NCBI GenBank assembly: GCA_965276755.1
Contig: OZ255625.1
Location: forward strand, 806,001 to 870,000
Length of the DNA stretch: 64,000 nucleotides
Direction: 5' to 3'
Origin: CAJCIS01 sp965276755
GTDB lineage: Bacteria; Pseudomonadota; Alphaproteobacteria; Acetobacterales; Acetobacteraceae
Part shown: positions 8,701-17,907 of the stretch, one piece after another
How positions within the stretch are numbered: the stretch's first letter is position 1
Layout of the letters: the number at the start of each line of letters is the position of its first letter
Program-made: the position numbers and the translations under genes
The notes under the pieces: generated by a model
Told to the model about the DNA's origin: nothing
What the model saw: the letters and a program-made list of their open reading frames with translations, nothing else
Database searches by the model: none

Positions 8701-10515
8701 GCCTGGCTCGCGCGCATTGCCGATCAGGTGCTGGCCATGCCGGGCGCGTTCAACTGGTCCCGCTTCAACAACCATGCCGCCGTCCGAGCGCGCGGAGACA
8801 TGCTGCTATTCCTCAATGACGATATCGAGGCGCGCGCGCCCGGCTGGCTGGAGGCGCTGCTGGAACATGCCGTGCGGCGGGAAGTGGGCGTGGTGGGCGC
8901 CAAGCTGCTTTATCCAGACGGCAAGGTGCAGCATGCGGGCCAATATCTGGCGGAGACGCATGCGCGCCACGCGTTTCGCTTTGCCGATGGCAACGATGGT
9001 GGACCGTTTGGGCTCGCCTCGGTGGCGCGCGAGATGTCCTCGGTCACCGGCGCCTGCCAGATGGTGCGGCGCGACGTCTTCGAGCGGCTCGGCGGATTCG
9101 ATGAAGCGCATGACGTGGTCAACAACGATCTGGATTTCTGCCTGCGCGCGCAGGCCGCCGGGCTGAGCGTGATCTACACGCCGCATGCCGAGTTGATGCA
9201 CCACGAATTGGCCAGCCGCGCGGGTATCGAGGACAGTTACGATTCGGCGCGTTTTTCGGCCGCATGGCGCACGAATTTTATGCGCGGCGATCCTTATCAC
9301 AGCCGCAGACTGGCGGCCGAGGCCGATCATTACGCGCCCGACCCAGAGCCGGTCCGTGCCATTCATGCAGGTCCCGCCGGGCCGGCGCTCGGCGCCATCA
9401 AGCGCATATTGGCGGTCAAGCTAGACCACATCGGCGACTTTCTGACCGCGGTGCCCGCCTTGCGAGCGCTGGCAGCACGCTTTGCCGGCGCGCGCCTGAG
9501 CGTGCTGGTGCCGCCCGGCAGTGCGGCATTGGCGCGGCGGGAGGCGTGCATTGATGAGGTGATCGAATTTACCTTCTTTCACGCGCGCTCAGGCGACGGC
9601 CAGCGCGGTGTTAGCGAACAGGAATACGCGGCATTGCGCGCGCGCCTGGCCCAGGGCGGCTTCGACATGGCGATCGATTTGCGCATGCAGCCCGAGACGC
9701 GGCCGGTACTTCGCCATACCGGCGCGCGCTTCCTTGTGGGCTATGATCGCGCGGGTGCGTACCCCTGGCTGGACGTGGTGCTGGAATGGGAGGGCGATCA
9801 GCGCCTGGAAGCCAAGCACGCGCATATCTCCGAGCGCTTGCTGAGCCTGGTCGATGCCGCGGCCGCGGCGTGCCGGCCGATTGAGGTGGCGTGCGTGCCG
9901 CCCGTGCGCGAGGCGCTGAGCGCGCCCGCACTTGCGCGCCTGCCGGCTGCGTTTCTGGCGAAGCGGCTGGTTTGCGTGCACCCGGGCGTGGGCAATTTGG
10001 TGCGCCAATGGGCGCCCGGCAATTACGCAGCCCTGATAGATCTGCTGGCGGCCGAAGAGGATATGCACGCCATCATCGTCGGCGGTGGCGATGAGCAGGA
10101 TGTGGCGCGCGAGGTGCTGGCCGGCGTTGTGGCGCGCGAGTGCGTAATCTCCATGGTGGGCGCGCTGAAATTGGCGGAATTGAGCGAGGTGATGGCCGCC
10201 TGCACGCTGTTCGTGGGCAACAATTCCGGGCCGAAGCACATCGCCGCCTCGCTTGGCCTGCCGGTGCTGGGGATACATTCGGCGGTTGTGGATGCGGGCG
10301 AATGGGCGCCCTTGGGCGGGGCGGCGATGGCGCTGCAGCGGCACATGGTTTGCGGGCCGTGCTATCTGGAGTTTGCCAGCGACTGTCCTCGGGGGCTGGC
10401 ATGCTTGACCGGCATTAGACCAAGGGATGCTATGGAGGCTTGCCGGCGGTTGTTGAAGGCTAGGAAGATTGGGGGAGATGTGCCATCCCTCCCAGACCCC
10501 CCGTCATTTGTTTAA
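5740..10515 (+). CDS. Giant multidomain glycosyltransferase (modules + GT2 + GT9)
   Basis: A 1591-residue fusion. After a low-complexity start (residues 1-65), a DUF4214-like segment (MGYQVFLGRDPENSF, about 79-93) precedes four homologous beta modules starting near residues 197, 318, 439 and 559, each with a G-W-A/G-L core and an ARYGLPRPDVARNFP-like strand. Residues about 690-925 resemble the first domain of two-domain GT2 proteins (FIYADERR then FYKPDWSPELLLNMDYVG). Residues about 938-1180 are a GT2 domain (LVSIIIPTAG, LFLNDDIEA as DxD, and GACQMVRRDVFERLGGFDE). Residues about 1218-1545 are a GT9 heptosyltransferase-like domain (ILAVKLDHIGDFLTAVPALRAL, CVHPGVGN-RQWAPGNY, VGNNSGPKHIAASLGLPVLG). 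It probably assembles a surface glycan in the cytoplasm. The last 15 or so residues (IGGDVPSLPDPPSFV) are encoded by repeat A2, so the original end was probably near KARK. The start at 5740 is uncertain. Confidence 0.85.
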   Translation: MCADVPDRDSSRPARIPSRSRLSPARSAAQNTASASAPESAARVPFRSQMPPPPASAAPAAEFTFSPQTHGPGSDRDVLMGYQVFLGRDPENSFVIAEAKSNPLQGFLTGLMLSGEFQAAVPQALARGTPMPHERSGTKPTPEQIAWLAGLVPAASVAQAGDWRAFWTGLLALPGFPGVAAAPAAPATPAQIAADAGFILITLDQPKPGEKLHPGAAIQGAGWAIAPEDIAEIRVTLDDAVLGYARYGLPRPDVARNFPHYRHVDHCGFSFSAQVPAEAVITSDSQIGIVVKTVGGQTNRRGVRVAPPAGAPARANWPIRLFMEDVRIEAGGELRLRGWGLSQAGVSQISVFLGETALGRAELGLSRPDIAEIYTDYPQAASSGFVFAASLAGQPAGPASIRVQLSDGAGESRQVIVPVTVPAGASQAGTPGSASSESGLRLHCDGATLGATRGDRGVVSITGWAVAPGQIRDIVAMRGRRTLAVGTRGLARPDVARDYPLIAGGADAGFAFSFTPMPLLAAGERLSLRLRTADGESLTLETPLLPAHAIVAAAAAPIRTRLEIDKPTLAGDGALEPVRGALTISGWAVAPAGIATVSVLCDGQACGQAYVGMRREDIGRAYPDCADSLRAGWALVLPPGGIGDGTHQFTVLASSRDGETQTRSFNVTVEPANDVLSEAAPRARMPRAEEAFARAILEAHGCQPLFRVAVLPPLPGTAGEGDEAWRVSFASLARQVYAEFTLVIGDGVGLDAASATPGLMVRGRASAKGKKKGAAPPAHPELFMAIHAGDVLGCDALLEMAVAFAISGADFIYADERRRNLVHDRDAPFYKPDWSPELLLNMDYVGRPWCASQASMDRAGLRTLDVVRASSYGLVLQLSEAASHIRHIDRVLASTAVVTDAATGVAALRKTARRRGWLAAPQAGAVAGTWRLWRDTPFAGLVSIIIPTAGTGGLVRRAIASIRETTTREQVEIVVLDNAPASERALKAWLARIADQVLAMPGAFNWSRFNNHAAVRARGDMLLFLNDDIEARAPGWLEALLEHAVRREVGVVGAKLLYPDGKVQHAGQYLAETHARHAFRFADGNDGGPFGLASVAREMSSVTGACQMVRRDVFERLGGFDEAHDVVNNDLDFCLRAQAAGLSVIYTPHAELMHHELASRAGIEDSYDSARFSAAWRTNFMRGDPYHSRRLAAEADHYAPDPEPVRAIHAGPAGPALGAIKRILAVKLDHIGDFLTAVPALRALAARFAGARLSVLVPPGSAALARREACIDEVIEFTFFHARSGDGQRGVSEQEYAALRARLAQGGFDMAIDLRMQPETRPVLRHTGARFLVGYDRAGAYPWLDVVLEWEGDQRLEAKHAHISERLLSLVDAAAAACRPIEVACVPPVREALSAPALARLPAAFLAKRLVCVHPGVGNLVRQWAPGNYAALIDLLAAEEDMHAIIVGGGDEQDVAREVLAGVVARECVISMVGALKLAELSEVMAACTLFVGNNSGPKHIAASLGLPVLGIHSAVVDAGEWAPLGGAAMALQRHMVCGPCYLEFASDCPRGLACLTGIRPRDAMEACRRLLKARKIGGDVPSLPDPPSFV

Positions 10516-10581
10516 ACCTCGTCTAAAATAACGACGGGGGGTCTGGGGGGGGCTGGCGTATACGCCAGCCATCTCACCCAG
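10470..10581. repeat. Family A inverted pair, copies A2a/A2b
   Basis: A minus-orientation copy (10470-10505, GATG-TGC-CATC head) and a plus-orientation copy (10533-10581) face each other with their ACCCCCCGTC/GACGGGGGGT ends inward, 27 bases apart. The second copy has a different head, CTGGCGTATACGCCAG, which is a perfect 16-bp palindrome. The first copy overlaps the end of the giant glycosyltransferase frame and supplies its last codons. Confidence 0.85.
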
Positions 10582-10603
10582 TTCTTTCTTTGAAAAAAGG
10601 ACC
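10581..10603 (+). repeat. Family C repeat, copy C3
   Basis: GTTCTTTCTTTG-AAAAAAGGAC directly follows repeat A2b and lies just before the ATG at 10611. Its AAAAAAGGAC end provides the likely ribosome-binding site of the next gene. Families A and C are adjacent here, so this gap is made entirely of repeats. Confidence 0.6.
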
Positions 10604-10610
10604 TTAGTCG

Positions 10611-11759
10611 ATGAAAGCAATCGTAAACGCGGCCCTTGCCGCCGCAGCCGGGTTTGCAAGCCTGGCCAATTGCGGGCCTGCGCAAGCCTCCACCTTTACC
10701 GTATTACACTCATTCTCATTTTCCGATCTCGGCTATGTTCCAACCGGCGATCTGGTTCTGGATGACGCGGGCGACATTTACGGAACGACTGCCATCGGCA
10801 ATCAGGCGGGTACGGTGTTCAGCTATACGCTAGCGAACGCTTCCTTCCAGTATCTCTTCAGTTTCACGGGTGCCGCCGACGGCTCCAAACCGCAAGGCTC
10901 CCTCGTGCTTCATGGCGGAGAGCTGTATGGGACGACGGCATCCGGCGGTGCCAGCAACGCCGGGACCGTCTATCAGCTCGACCTCGCATCGCTAGCGCTC
11001 ACAACGCTGCATACATTTGCCGGTGCGGCGGACGGCGCCAGCCCCTACGGCGGCGTTACTCTACGTGATGGCAAGCTGTACGGCGTGGCTTTGCAGGCCG
11101 GAGCACACAATGTGGGCAACCTGTACGAAGTCAAGCCGTCTGTTCCGACGCTGAAGCCGCTTTACGCCTTCCGCGCAAAGGGCGAGAACTCGCCCATCGG
11201 CAACGTTGTTTTCGACAGCGCAGGCGTGATCTATGGCGTGAACGAGCTTCACGCCAGATCATCCACGGGCGGCATTTACGCCTATGATCCGGCAACACAC
11301 CAATTCACGGTTCTGCATGCGTTCGAGGGCAAGAAGATGGGCGCCGTACCGTTCGCCGGCGTAGCGCTTTTTGAAAACGCGCTCTACGGCACGACCTATC
11401 GCGGCGGCGGCCACGATCTCGGAATTGTCTGGAAGTACGATCTGGCCACCCAAGCATTTTCTGTCCTGCACTCGTTTGCGGGTGCGCCCGACGGGGGGCA
11501 GCCGCAAGCCCGTCCCGTAATCAGCAAAAGTGGCAAGCTTTACGGCACTGCATATGAAGGCGGCACGTACAACGATGGAACCGTTTACGAAATAGATTTG
11601 CGAACCGCAAAATTCAGGGTGATCCACGACTTTGACGGCACCGATGGCCAGTATCCGGAGGCCGGCGTGGTGTTGGGCAAGGACGGTGCGATCTACGGAA
11701 CCGCGGCTCTTGGCGGCAGCGGCGGCGGCGGCGGAACCCTGTTCAGCATCACACCCTGA
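10611..11759 (+). CDS. Secreted GloVer-repeat beta-propeller-like protein
   Basis: A 382-residue exported protein. The signal peptide is about residues 1-27 (MKAIVNAALAAAAGFASLANCGPAQA). The rest consists of about seven tandem repeats of 45-50 residues carrying L-GTT/YGTTASGGASNAGTVYQLDL and LHTFAGAADGASPYGGV motifs, the pattern named after its choice-of-anchor GloVer tandem repeats. Such repeats probably build a beta-propeller or solenoid at the cell surface or in the medium; no enzyme activity is known. No clear C-terminal anchor follows: it ends GTLFSITP. The ribosome-binding site AAAGGAC overlaps the end of repeat C3. It is convergent with the next secreted protein gene and separated from it by family B repeat B1. 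Confidence 0.8.
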   Translation: MKAIVNAALAAAAGFASLANCGPAQASTFTVLHSFSFSDLGYVPTGDLVLDDAGDIYGTTAIGNQAGTVFSYTLANASFQYLFSFTGAADGSKPQGSLVLHGGELYGTTASGGASNAGTVYQLDLASLALTTLHTFAGAADGASPYGGVTLRDGKLYGVALQAGAHNVGNLYEVKPSVPTLKPLYAFRAKGENSPIGNVVFDSAGVIYGVNELHARSSTGGIYAYDPATHQFTVLHAFEGKKMGAVPFAGVALFENALYGTTYRGGGHDLGIVWKYDLATQAFSVLHSFAGAPDGGQPQARPVISKSGKLYGTAYEGGTYNDGTVYEIDLRTAKFRVIHDFDGTDGQYPEAGVVLGKDGAIYGTAALGGSGGGGGTLFSITP

Positions 11760-11763
11760 CAAA

Positions 11764-11817
11764 AGGGGTCTGGGGACAAGTCCCCAGTGGGGGTTCAGGG
11801 GGTCAAGCCCCCTGGCC
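11764..11817. repeat. Family B GC hairpin repeat, copy B1
   Basis: Two adjacent hairpins: CTGGGGACAAGTCCCCAG (11770-11787) and CAGGGGGTCAAGCCCCCTG (11796-11814). They sit between two convergent genes, where they may act as a bidirectional terminator. The same GGGGACAAGTCCCC element recurs at 26290 and, with compensated ends (CTAAGGACAAGTCCTTAG), at 28650. Confidence 0.75.
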
Positions 11818-11823
11818 TAGCCT

Positions 11824-13320
11824 TCAATAAGTAAACGCGTAAACCTTACCATCCGCGGCCACATAGAGCCGCCCCTCGGCCGAAATCAGCGTTGTGAAAT
11901 GCCGCAATCCCTGCATTCCGGTGCCGCTGCCGTTGAACAGGACAGCACCCGTCGTTGCATTGAACGCGTGCAATTCGTTGTCACCTTCCGCGCCCGTGAC
12001 CCAAACGATCGGGTTGGACGCGCCATCCGTCGTCGTCACGATCGGCGAGCCCCGACCGTTGAAGCCCGTGCACCAGGCGGTCGTGATCGGCGAAGTGCCC
12101 GATGCGGCGATGTTGAGCATCGTCATGCTGTTGCCGCTGCAGGACTGGCTCGACGAGTTGGTAAAGGCGATCATTGTCATCGCCTTCGTGCTGTAGGTCG
12201 CGGGTGCGGTAAGAATTTCGCTGGTGGACACAGCGGTGACTGCGATCTGCCCGCCAATGCCGCCAAGGTTCTGCCGATTGGCCAAATAGGCGTTGCCGTC
12301 CTTGCCAAACGCAATGATGCGCGCTTCGGGCTTGCTGCCGCCAAAAACATTCAGCGGAATGGCTTCGGTGCCGCCCAGATCGGCATCAGAATTGTCGAGC
12401 TGCTGCCAATTGGTCGGCGCAAAATAATCCGCCGTGTTGGTCGAGTGGGCCAGGCCCGGCTTGAGGCGTATGATGGCCTCGCCATCCTGCCAGACATTGT
12501 TGGCGCCCATTGTATTGCCGGTCGTGGCAAACAGTGACTTGCCGTCGCTGGACGTGCCGCCCTGCGCCCAGATACCACCGCCATGCGCGCGCGTCGCCCA
12601 TAACCCGCCCAGGCTCTGGTTGGACGGGTCGATCTGCACGACGGTACCGTGATAGGTGCCGCAATCACCGCTGCGCCCGGCATAGCTAAAATAGACATTG
12701 CCGCCGAACAGCAGCGCCGCGCTCCTATTGCCCTGCGTGTAGGAGGTAAAACTCAGCCCGGCATTCTGCGCCAGCGCATCGACGCTGACCGGCCAGCCGG
12801 GCAGGGTCTGGCCCTTGTTGGCCAGCGACAGCGCATAGATCTGATGCGTCGGCGCATTGTTCACCAGAGTCAGCGCGTCCAGATACAATGTGCCGGACGT
12901 GTCATCGATCACCGGCGTGCCGGTAATGCCTTCGGGGTTGATGTTGCCGCAAGGCAGATCGCTATTGGGCACCGAGGCAGGCAACTGCACCGACCAGACG
13001 GTGGCACCCGTGGCCGCATCCAGCGCGACCACGCTGTTGCTTTCAGTGGCCACGATTACCAGCGGGCTGCCGCCTCTAGGGTGCCAGAAGAGCGGCTGGG
13101 CATAGACGTTGCCCGAGAAAGACGCGTTGAACCCGGTATCGAAATGCACGCCTGCGGCCGCCGCTTGCGTCAGGGTGGGCGCCACGTAATCACCATGGCG
13201 CTGGTTGCTGCTGTGATAGGTCAGCACGTTATCGGCCATCGCCATGCCCGAGCCGAGTGAAAGGCTCAGCACCGTGCCGGCCATGAGGCCGAGGCGACTC
13301 ATACGTGGTTTGTAGGTCAT
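11824..13320 (-). CDS. Secreted PQQ-type beta-propeller repeat protein
   Basis: A 498-residue protein. The ATG at 13320 is chosen because GGAGA lies upstream and it gives the signal peptide MTYKPRMSRLGLMAGTVLSLSLGSGMAMA. The body contains propeller-blade motifs of the PQQ-like type: VVALDAATGATVWSVQL at about 90-106, LYLDALTLVN, SLFATTGNT, and LHAFNATTGAVLFNG near the C-terminus. It lacks the calcium/PQQ catalytic residues I would expect of a quinoprotein dehydrogenase, so a structural or binding role is more likely. A pair of cysteines (DLPCGNINPEG and GRSGDCGTYHG) may form disulfides, as expected in the periplasm. It is monocistronic, with repeat B1 downstream and the regulator gene upstream in the same direction after about 100 bases. 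Confidence 0.75.
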   Translation of the reverse strand: MTYKPRMSRLGLMAGTVLSLSLGSGMAMADNVLTYHSSNQRHGDYVAPTLTQAAAAGVHFDTGFNASFSGNVYAQPLFWHPRGGSPLVIVATESNSVVALDAATGATVWSVQLPASVPNSDLPCGNINPEGITGTPVIDDTSGTLYLDALTLVNNAPTHQIYALSLANKGQTLPGWPVSVDALAQNAGLSFTSYTQGNRSAALLFGGNVYFSYAGRSGDCGTYHGTVVQIDPSNQSLGGLWATRAHGGGIWAQGGTSSDGKSLFATTGNTMGANNVWQDGEAIIRLKPGLAHSTNTADYFAPTNWQQLDNSDADLGGTEAIPLNVFGGSKPEARIIAFGKDGNAYLANRQNLGGIGGQIAVTAVSTSEILTAPATYSTKAMTMIAFTNSSSQSCSGNSMTMLNIAASGTSPITTAWCTGFNGRGSPIVTTTDGASNPIVWVTGAEGDNELHAFNATTGAVLFNGSGTGMQGLRHFTTLISAEGRLYVAADGKVYAFTY

Positions 13321-13417
13321 GGTGCGATCTCCCGTTTTGGGCTTGCAATTACCGGAGCGTGTCGTTCCGTCAAGCCACAAGAGCGTTTGCCCGCCCCGGT
13401 TGCAAGGGGTGGGTGTG

Positions 13418-14809
13418 TTACCTCTTTGGCTCGAAACGATACGGACTGTCACCCGCAAGGTTCGGATCCACCGCCAGGCGGTGCTCCAGCGGCGGAAAGG
13501 CGCGGCTGCGGCAATTGGGGCGGTCGCACAGGCGGCAGGACAGGCCGATGCCGACCGCGGCGTGCTCCAGGTTAATGCCGTCGGCATAGACAAGGTCCGC
13601 GGCGTGGGCGACGTCACAGCCCATGGCGATCACATGTGTGGGGGGCGGCTCGCCCCAGGCCGACGCCGGGCCCTCGATGCAGCGGGCGAAGCAGAGGAAC
13701 GTGGCGCCGTCATTCAGGTGGGCCACCTGCACGCGCAACTGCCCGGGCGTGGCAAAGGCGCGGTGCACGATCCAGCGCGGGCAGGACCCCCCATAGCGCG
13801 CAAAAGGAAAGCCCGCGGCCGAGAAGCGCTTGCTGACATTGCCTGCGGGATCGACACGCAGGAAGAAGAAGGGAATGCCTCGTGCGCCGCCACGCTGCAG
13901 GCTGCACAGGCGCTGGGCGGCTTGTTCGAAGCTGACGCCAAAGCGGGCGGCAAGTGCATCGATGTCGTGGCGCAGCGCGCGCGCAGAATCCAGATACGCC
14001 GCATAAGGCATCAGCAGGCAAGCCGCGCCGTAATTCAGCAAACCGATGCGTATCAGGGCCGCGGCTTCGGGCGTGGTGGGCGAGATCGCGGCAAGCAGCG
14101 CCTCGACCGCGTCCCGCGCCTCCATCAGCATGATCTGGAAACCCAGGTGAAAGCCGCGGCTTTCACGCGGCAGCTGTTCGGACAACGTCAGTTGACGCGT
14201 TTCAGGATCATAGCGACGCAGCGCGTCCTCGATGCCGCCGACGCGCACGGACACACCGTGCAGGCGGCGCAGGCGCTCGGCCAGCGCGTGGTTCATCTCC
14301 GCAGGTGCGACGTTGATATTGGACAGGATCGCGTCCGCCGAGGCTTCCAGCTCGGCAAAATGATTAGCGCGTTCGTGAAAGACGTCCCGCGCTTCCTCGT
14401 TGGGCAGCAGTATGCGCCGGCCGGTCGGCAGGGCGATGCCGCTGGCGTCCTCCCGCGCGACGCGCCACGCGCGATACAGCGCGAGCACGGCGCGGGCAGC
14501 GTTGGGGTTGGCCGCGGTCGATTCGACCTCGCCGTCGGGCACGGGTTCTACGCCAAGCAGCGGGTCGGCGAAGACTTCGCGCAGGCCGATTTCCAGCTCG
14601 CGCTCCTGCGCGCCGGACAGGGCCGCGAAATCCACGCGCAGCATTTCGGCGAGCTTGATGAGCAGGGAGGCGGTGACGTTGCGCTGATCGTGCTCGATCA
14701 AATTGAGGTAGCTGGCCGAGATTCCCAGGCGTTGCGCAAGCGCCTGCTGGGAGACGCCTTGCTCCGAGCGCAGGCGGCGGACGGTCCGGCCGATCAGGGG
14801 GCGCGCCAA
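13418..14809 (-). CDS. XRE-family short-chain acyl regulator (RamB/ScfR type)
   Basis: A 463-residue DNA-binding regulator. The N-terminal HTH_3 domain is at about residues 8-62 (VRRLRSEQGVSQQALAQRLGISASYLNLIEHDQRNV). A central IrrE-like domain at about 150-280 and a C-terminal domain with cysteines (SCRLCDRPNCRSRAFPP) follow, as in the family that includes RamB of Corynebacterium and Paracoccus, which controls the glyoxylate bypass. The metalloprotease helix usually written HExxH reads RESRGFHLGFQIML here, so it is unlikely to be a protease. It is transcribed divergently from isocitrate lyase, with 139 bases between the starts, strongly suggesting that it regulates aceA and perhaps itself in response to an acyl-CoA or related signal. 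That link is inference from the family and arrangement. Confidence 0.85.
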   Translation of the reverse strand: MARPLIGRTVRRLRSEQGVSQQALAQRLGISASYLNLIEHDQRNVTASLLIKLAEMLRVDFAALSGAQERELEIGLREVFADPLLGVEPVPDGEVESTAANPNAARAVLALYRAWRVAREDASGIALPTGRRILLPNEEARDVFHERANHFAELEASADAILSNINVAPAEMNHALAERLRRLHGVSVRVGGIEDALRRYDPETRQLTLSEQLPRESRGFHLGFQIMLMEARDAVEALLAAISPTTPEAAALIRIGLLNYGAACLLMPYAAYLDSARALRHDIDALAARFGVSFEQAAQRLCSLQRGGARGIPFFFLRVDPAGNVSKRFSAAGFPFARYGGSCPRWIVHRAFATPGQLRVQVAHLNDGATFLCFARCIEGPASAWGEPPPTHVIAMGCDVAHAADLVYADGINLEHAAVGIGLSCRLCDRPNCRSRAFPPLEHRLAVDPNLAGDSPYRFEPKR

Positions 14810-14948
14810 TTGACAGCCTTCACAGGTTTACAGGGTTGCTTGTTAAGCACGCGACAGGAAAGTGCCCCAAGCGTCGGCCAACAAGCTATCTTTTGCGGGA
14901 GCGAAGGTCGATATGCCTCCCCGCCTGCATACGAAAGAGGACAGCGCG
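14810..14948. promoter_or_regulatory. Divergent control region, regulator / aceA
   Basis: The 139 bases between the divergent starts must hold both promoters and the operator. The sequence CTTCACAGGTTTACAGGG (14818-14835) contains a direct repeat of ACAGG/TACAGG spaced for adjacent sites. I cannot identify a proven operator. The aceA ribosome-binding site (AGAGGA) is at about 14936-14941. Confidence 0.4.
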
Positions 14949-16261
<1,313 letters not shown>

Positions 16262-16265
<4 letters not shown>

Positions 16266-17395
16266 ATAAAGGCTGGGGGAGATGTGCCATCCCCCCCAGA
16301 CCCCCCGTCTTTAGTTAGACGAGGCAGCAGGAGCGGCCGTTCTAGGTAATTCCAAGTTAGAACTGGCACGAACAAAATCACGGCACTCACGGCCGCAATC
16401 TGACACCAGATCGGCGCCGGCACCCGCTCTCGATAATAGCTGCTCAGCTCCAGGACCGGCAAATGCACGATATACAAGCCGTAGGACCGCAAGCTGATAG
16501 CGCGCACAGCGCCCGCGGTCAGACCCCGCGCATCGCGCCACATGACCGCGGCGGGGAGGCATAGCGCGATGCCGACACCCAGCACGTCGGTCCAAACGGC
16601 TTGCAGAATCGACTGGGAAATCCAGCGCTGCTGCGGAAACCAGAACAGCGTGCACAGCGCCAAACCAAACGGCAACACCCACGACAGCGCGCGAAACCTC
16701 GCAGGTGCCGACAGGCTGATCCACGCCACGATAACCCCGATGCAAATCTGATCAACGGCCGTGACAACGGAATGCGGCGCCGAATTCAGCGGTGTGGCGA
16801 GGCCGCGGACGATAGCCGGAATGACCAGGAAGATCGGTATCAACACGCACAGCGCGGTGGCGCGGCCGGCTCGGGCGGCGATCGCCAGAACCGCTACGCT
16901 GAAGCCCAGATAGAACCATTCCTCCACCGCAAGCGACCACGACGCGCCGAACCAGTTGTTGTCGCCCATCGTCCACGCGAAGTTCTGCAAAAACAACGCG
17001 TATTCGGGAATGGCGCGCAGCAGGACGCGGCGATGATCGGGTTGCCAAAATGACGGCGGCCAGATGCAGAACAGCACCGCCAGCGCCAAGTAATACAATG
17101 GCAAGGTGCGCAGCCACCGCCGCACCATGAAGCGCCGCCACGCAATACGTGTAGGCGGCACCTGCAACAGAATGCGCCCGACCAGATAGCCGCTGAGGAC
17201 GAAAAAAATCTCGACGCCGAACGTGCCGCAATACGCAATGGCGAGCGGCACGGTCTTGCCATACCAGGCCGCATAAACCGCACCGCAATGAGACACGAGC
17301 ACAAGGCAGATCGCCAGCGCCCGAATGAGATCGAGGCCAAATACCCGACGCTTAACTGATGACGGGGGGTATGGGGGGGCAGGCACTGCTCCCAC
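16262..17395 (-). CDS. Acyltransferase 3 family membrane protein
   Basis: A 377-residue integral membrane acyltransferase of the family that O-acetylates exported polysaccharides or lipids (OafA/NodX type). The domain starts VFGLDLIRALAICLVLVSHCG, with the conserved R and H of the active centre, followed by GTFGVEIFFVLSGYLVGRIL, RRWLRTLPLYYLAL, WSLAVEEWFYLGF and LYIVHLPVLEL. About ten hydrophobic segments are visible. Both ends are unusual. The last 17 residues (TKDGGSGGDGTSPPAFI) are encoded by repeat A3. The N-terminal residues before VKRRVFG come from repeat A4, which also supplies the only candidate start codons (GTG at 17395 or 17386). The stop overlaps the convergent aceA stop by 4 bases. 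Confidence 0.85.
16273..16309 (-). repeat. Family A palindromic repeat, copy A3
   Basis: A canonical copy with GATG-TGC-CATC head and CCAGACCCCCCGTC tail, between convergent aceA and the acyltransferase gene. It lies inside the acyltransferase frame and supplies its final codons. Confidence 0.85.
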
Positions 17396-17399
17396 AGCC
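17361..17399 (+). repeat. Family A palindromic repeat, variant copy A4
   Basis: The GACGGGGGGT tail is present, but the head reads GCAG-GCA-CTGC in place of GATG-GCA-CATC. Both sides of the stem changed together while the GCA triloop stayed. It supplies the N-terminal codons and start codon of the acyltransferase frame. Confidence 0.75.
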
Positions 17400-17485
17400 T
17401 TACTCTTCCTAAGCTGCGTGGCAACGACCTATCTTCAAGCAACAGTGAAGGGAACGAACCAAGCACGCGGCCCGTTTGCCAGACC

Positions 17486-17791
17486 ATGAAACACACAGCA
17501 CACACCAGTGAAGGCGATCCGAGCAGCAAACCGCGCGAGGCGCCTGCACGACACACCAGCAACGAGCCCGGCCTGAGCGAGGGCGACCCAGGCACCCTGC
17601 CAAGCAACGCCGAAAAGGATCCCGACACCTGGACCACCGGCGATGAAAGCATGACCGGCGCGCAGGCCTCCTACCTCAAGACCCTCTCGGACGAGGCGGG
17701 CGAAGCGTTCGACCCAGGTTTGAGCAAGGCCCAAGCCTCCAAGCAGATCGACGCGCTGCAGTCCAAGACCGGCCGCGGGCGCGATCACTAA
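17486..17791 (+). CDS. DUF3072 domain protein
   Basis: A 101-residue, very polar protein. The last 55 residues carry the DUF3072 signature (DPDTWTTGDESMTGAQASYLKTLSDEAGEAFDPGLSKAQASKQIDALQSKTGRG); the first 45 are Ser/Pro/Glu-rich and probably disordered. Similar small proteins occur widely in proteobacteria and actinobacteria; their role is unknown, although the SKAQASKQI-ALQ helix resembles a small SAP-like or helix-turn-helix fold. There is no signal peptide, so it is cytoplasmic. The ATG at 17486 is divergent from the acyltransferase gene. Repeat A5 follows the stop by about 12 bases and separates it from map. Confidence 0.8.
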   Translation: MKHTAHTSEGDPSSKPREAPARHTSNEPGLSEGDPGTLPSNAEKDPDTWTTGDESMTGAQASYLKTLSDEAGEAFDPGLSKAQASKQIDALQSKTGRGRDH

Positions 17792-17802
17792 GCTGTAAAA
17801 TC

Positions 17803-17838
17803 GACGGGGGGGCCGGGGGGATGGCACATCCCACCCAG
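17803..17838 (+). repeat. Family A palindromic repeat, copy A5
   Basis: GACGGGGGGGCCGGGGGG, then ATGGCACATC and CCACCCAG. It lies between the DUF3072 gene and map, downstream of one and in the leader of the other. The copy has small changes in the G-run but keeps the ATG-GCA-CAT head. Confidence 0.85.
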
Positions 17839-17907
17839 CTCGTCTCGGCCCTTGCACCAGCGCGGCGCGGATCGCATCTTGGTCAGTTGCAGCAGGAAAA
17901 CGCGTTC

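Noticed and set aside
4564..10344. Long open frames antisense to the large sulfotransferase and glycosyltransferase genes (up to 480 codons).
   Set aside because: GC-rich codon bias leaves antisense frames open; their Arg/His/Ala-rich content has no family match.
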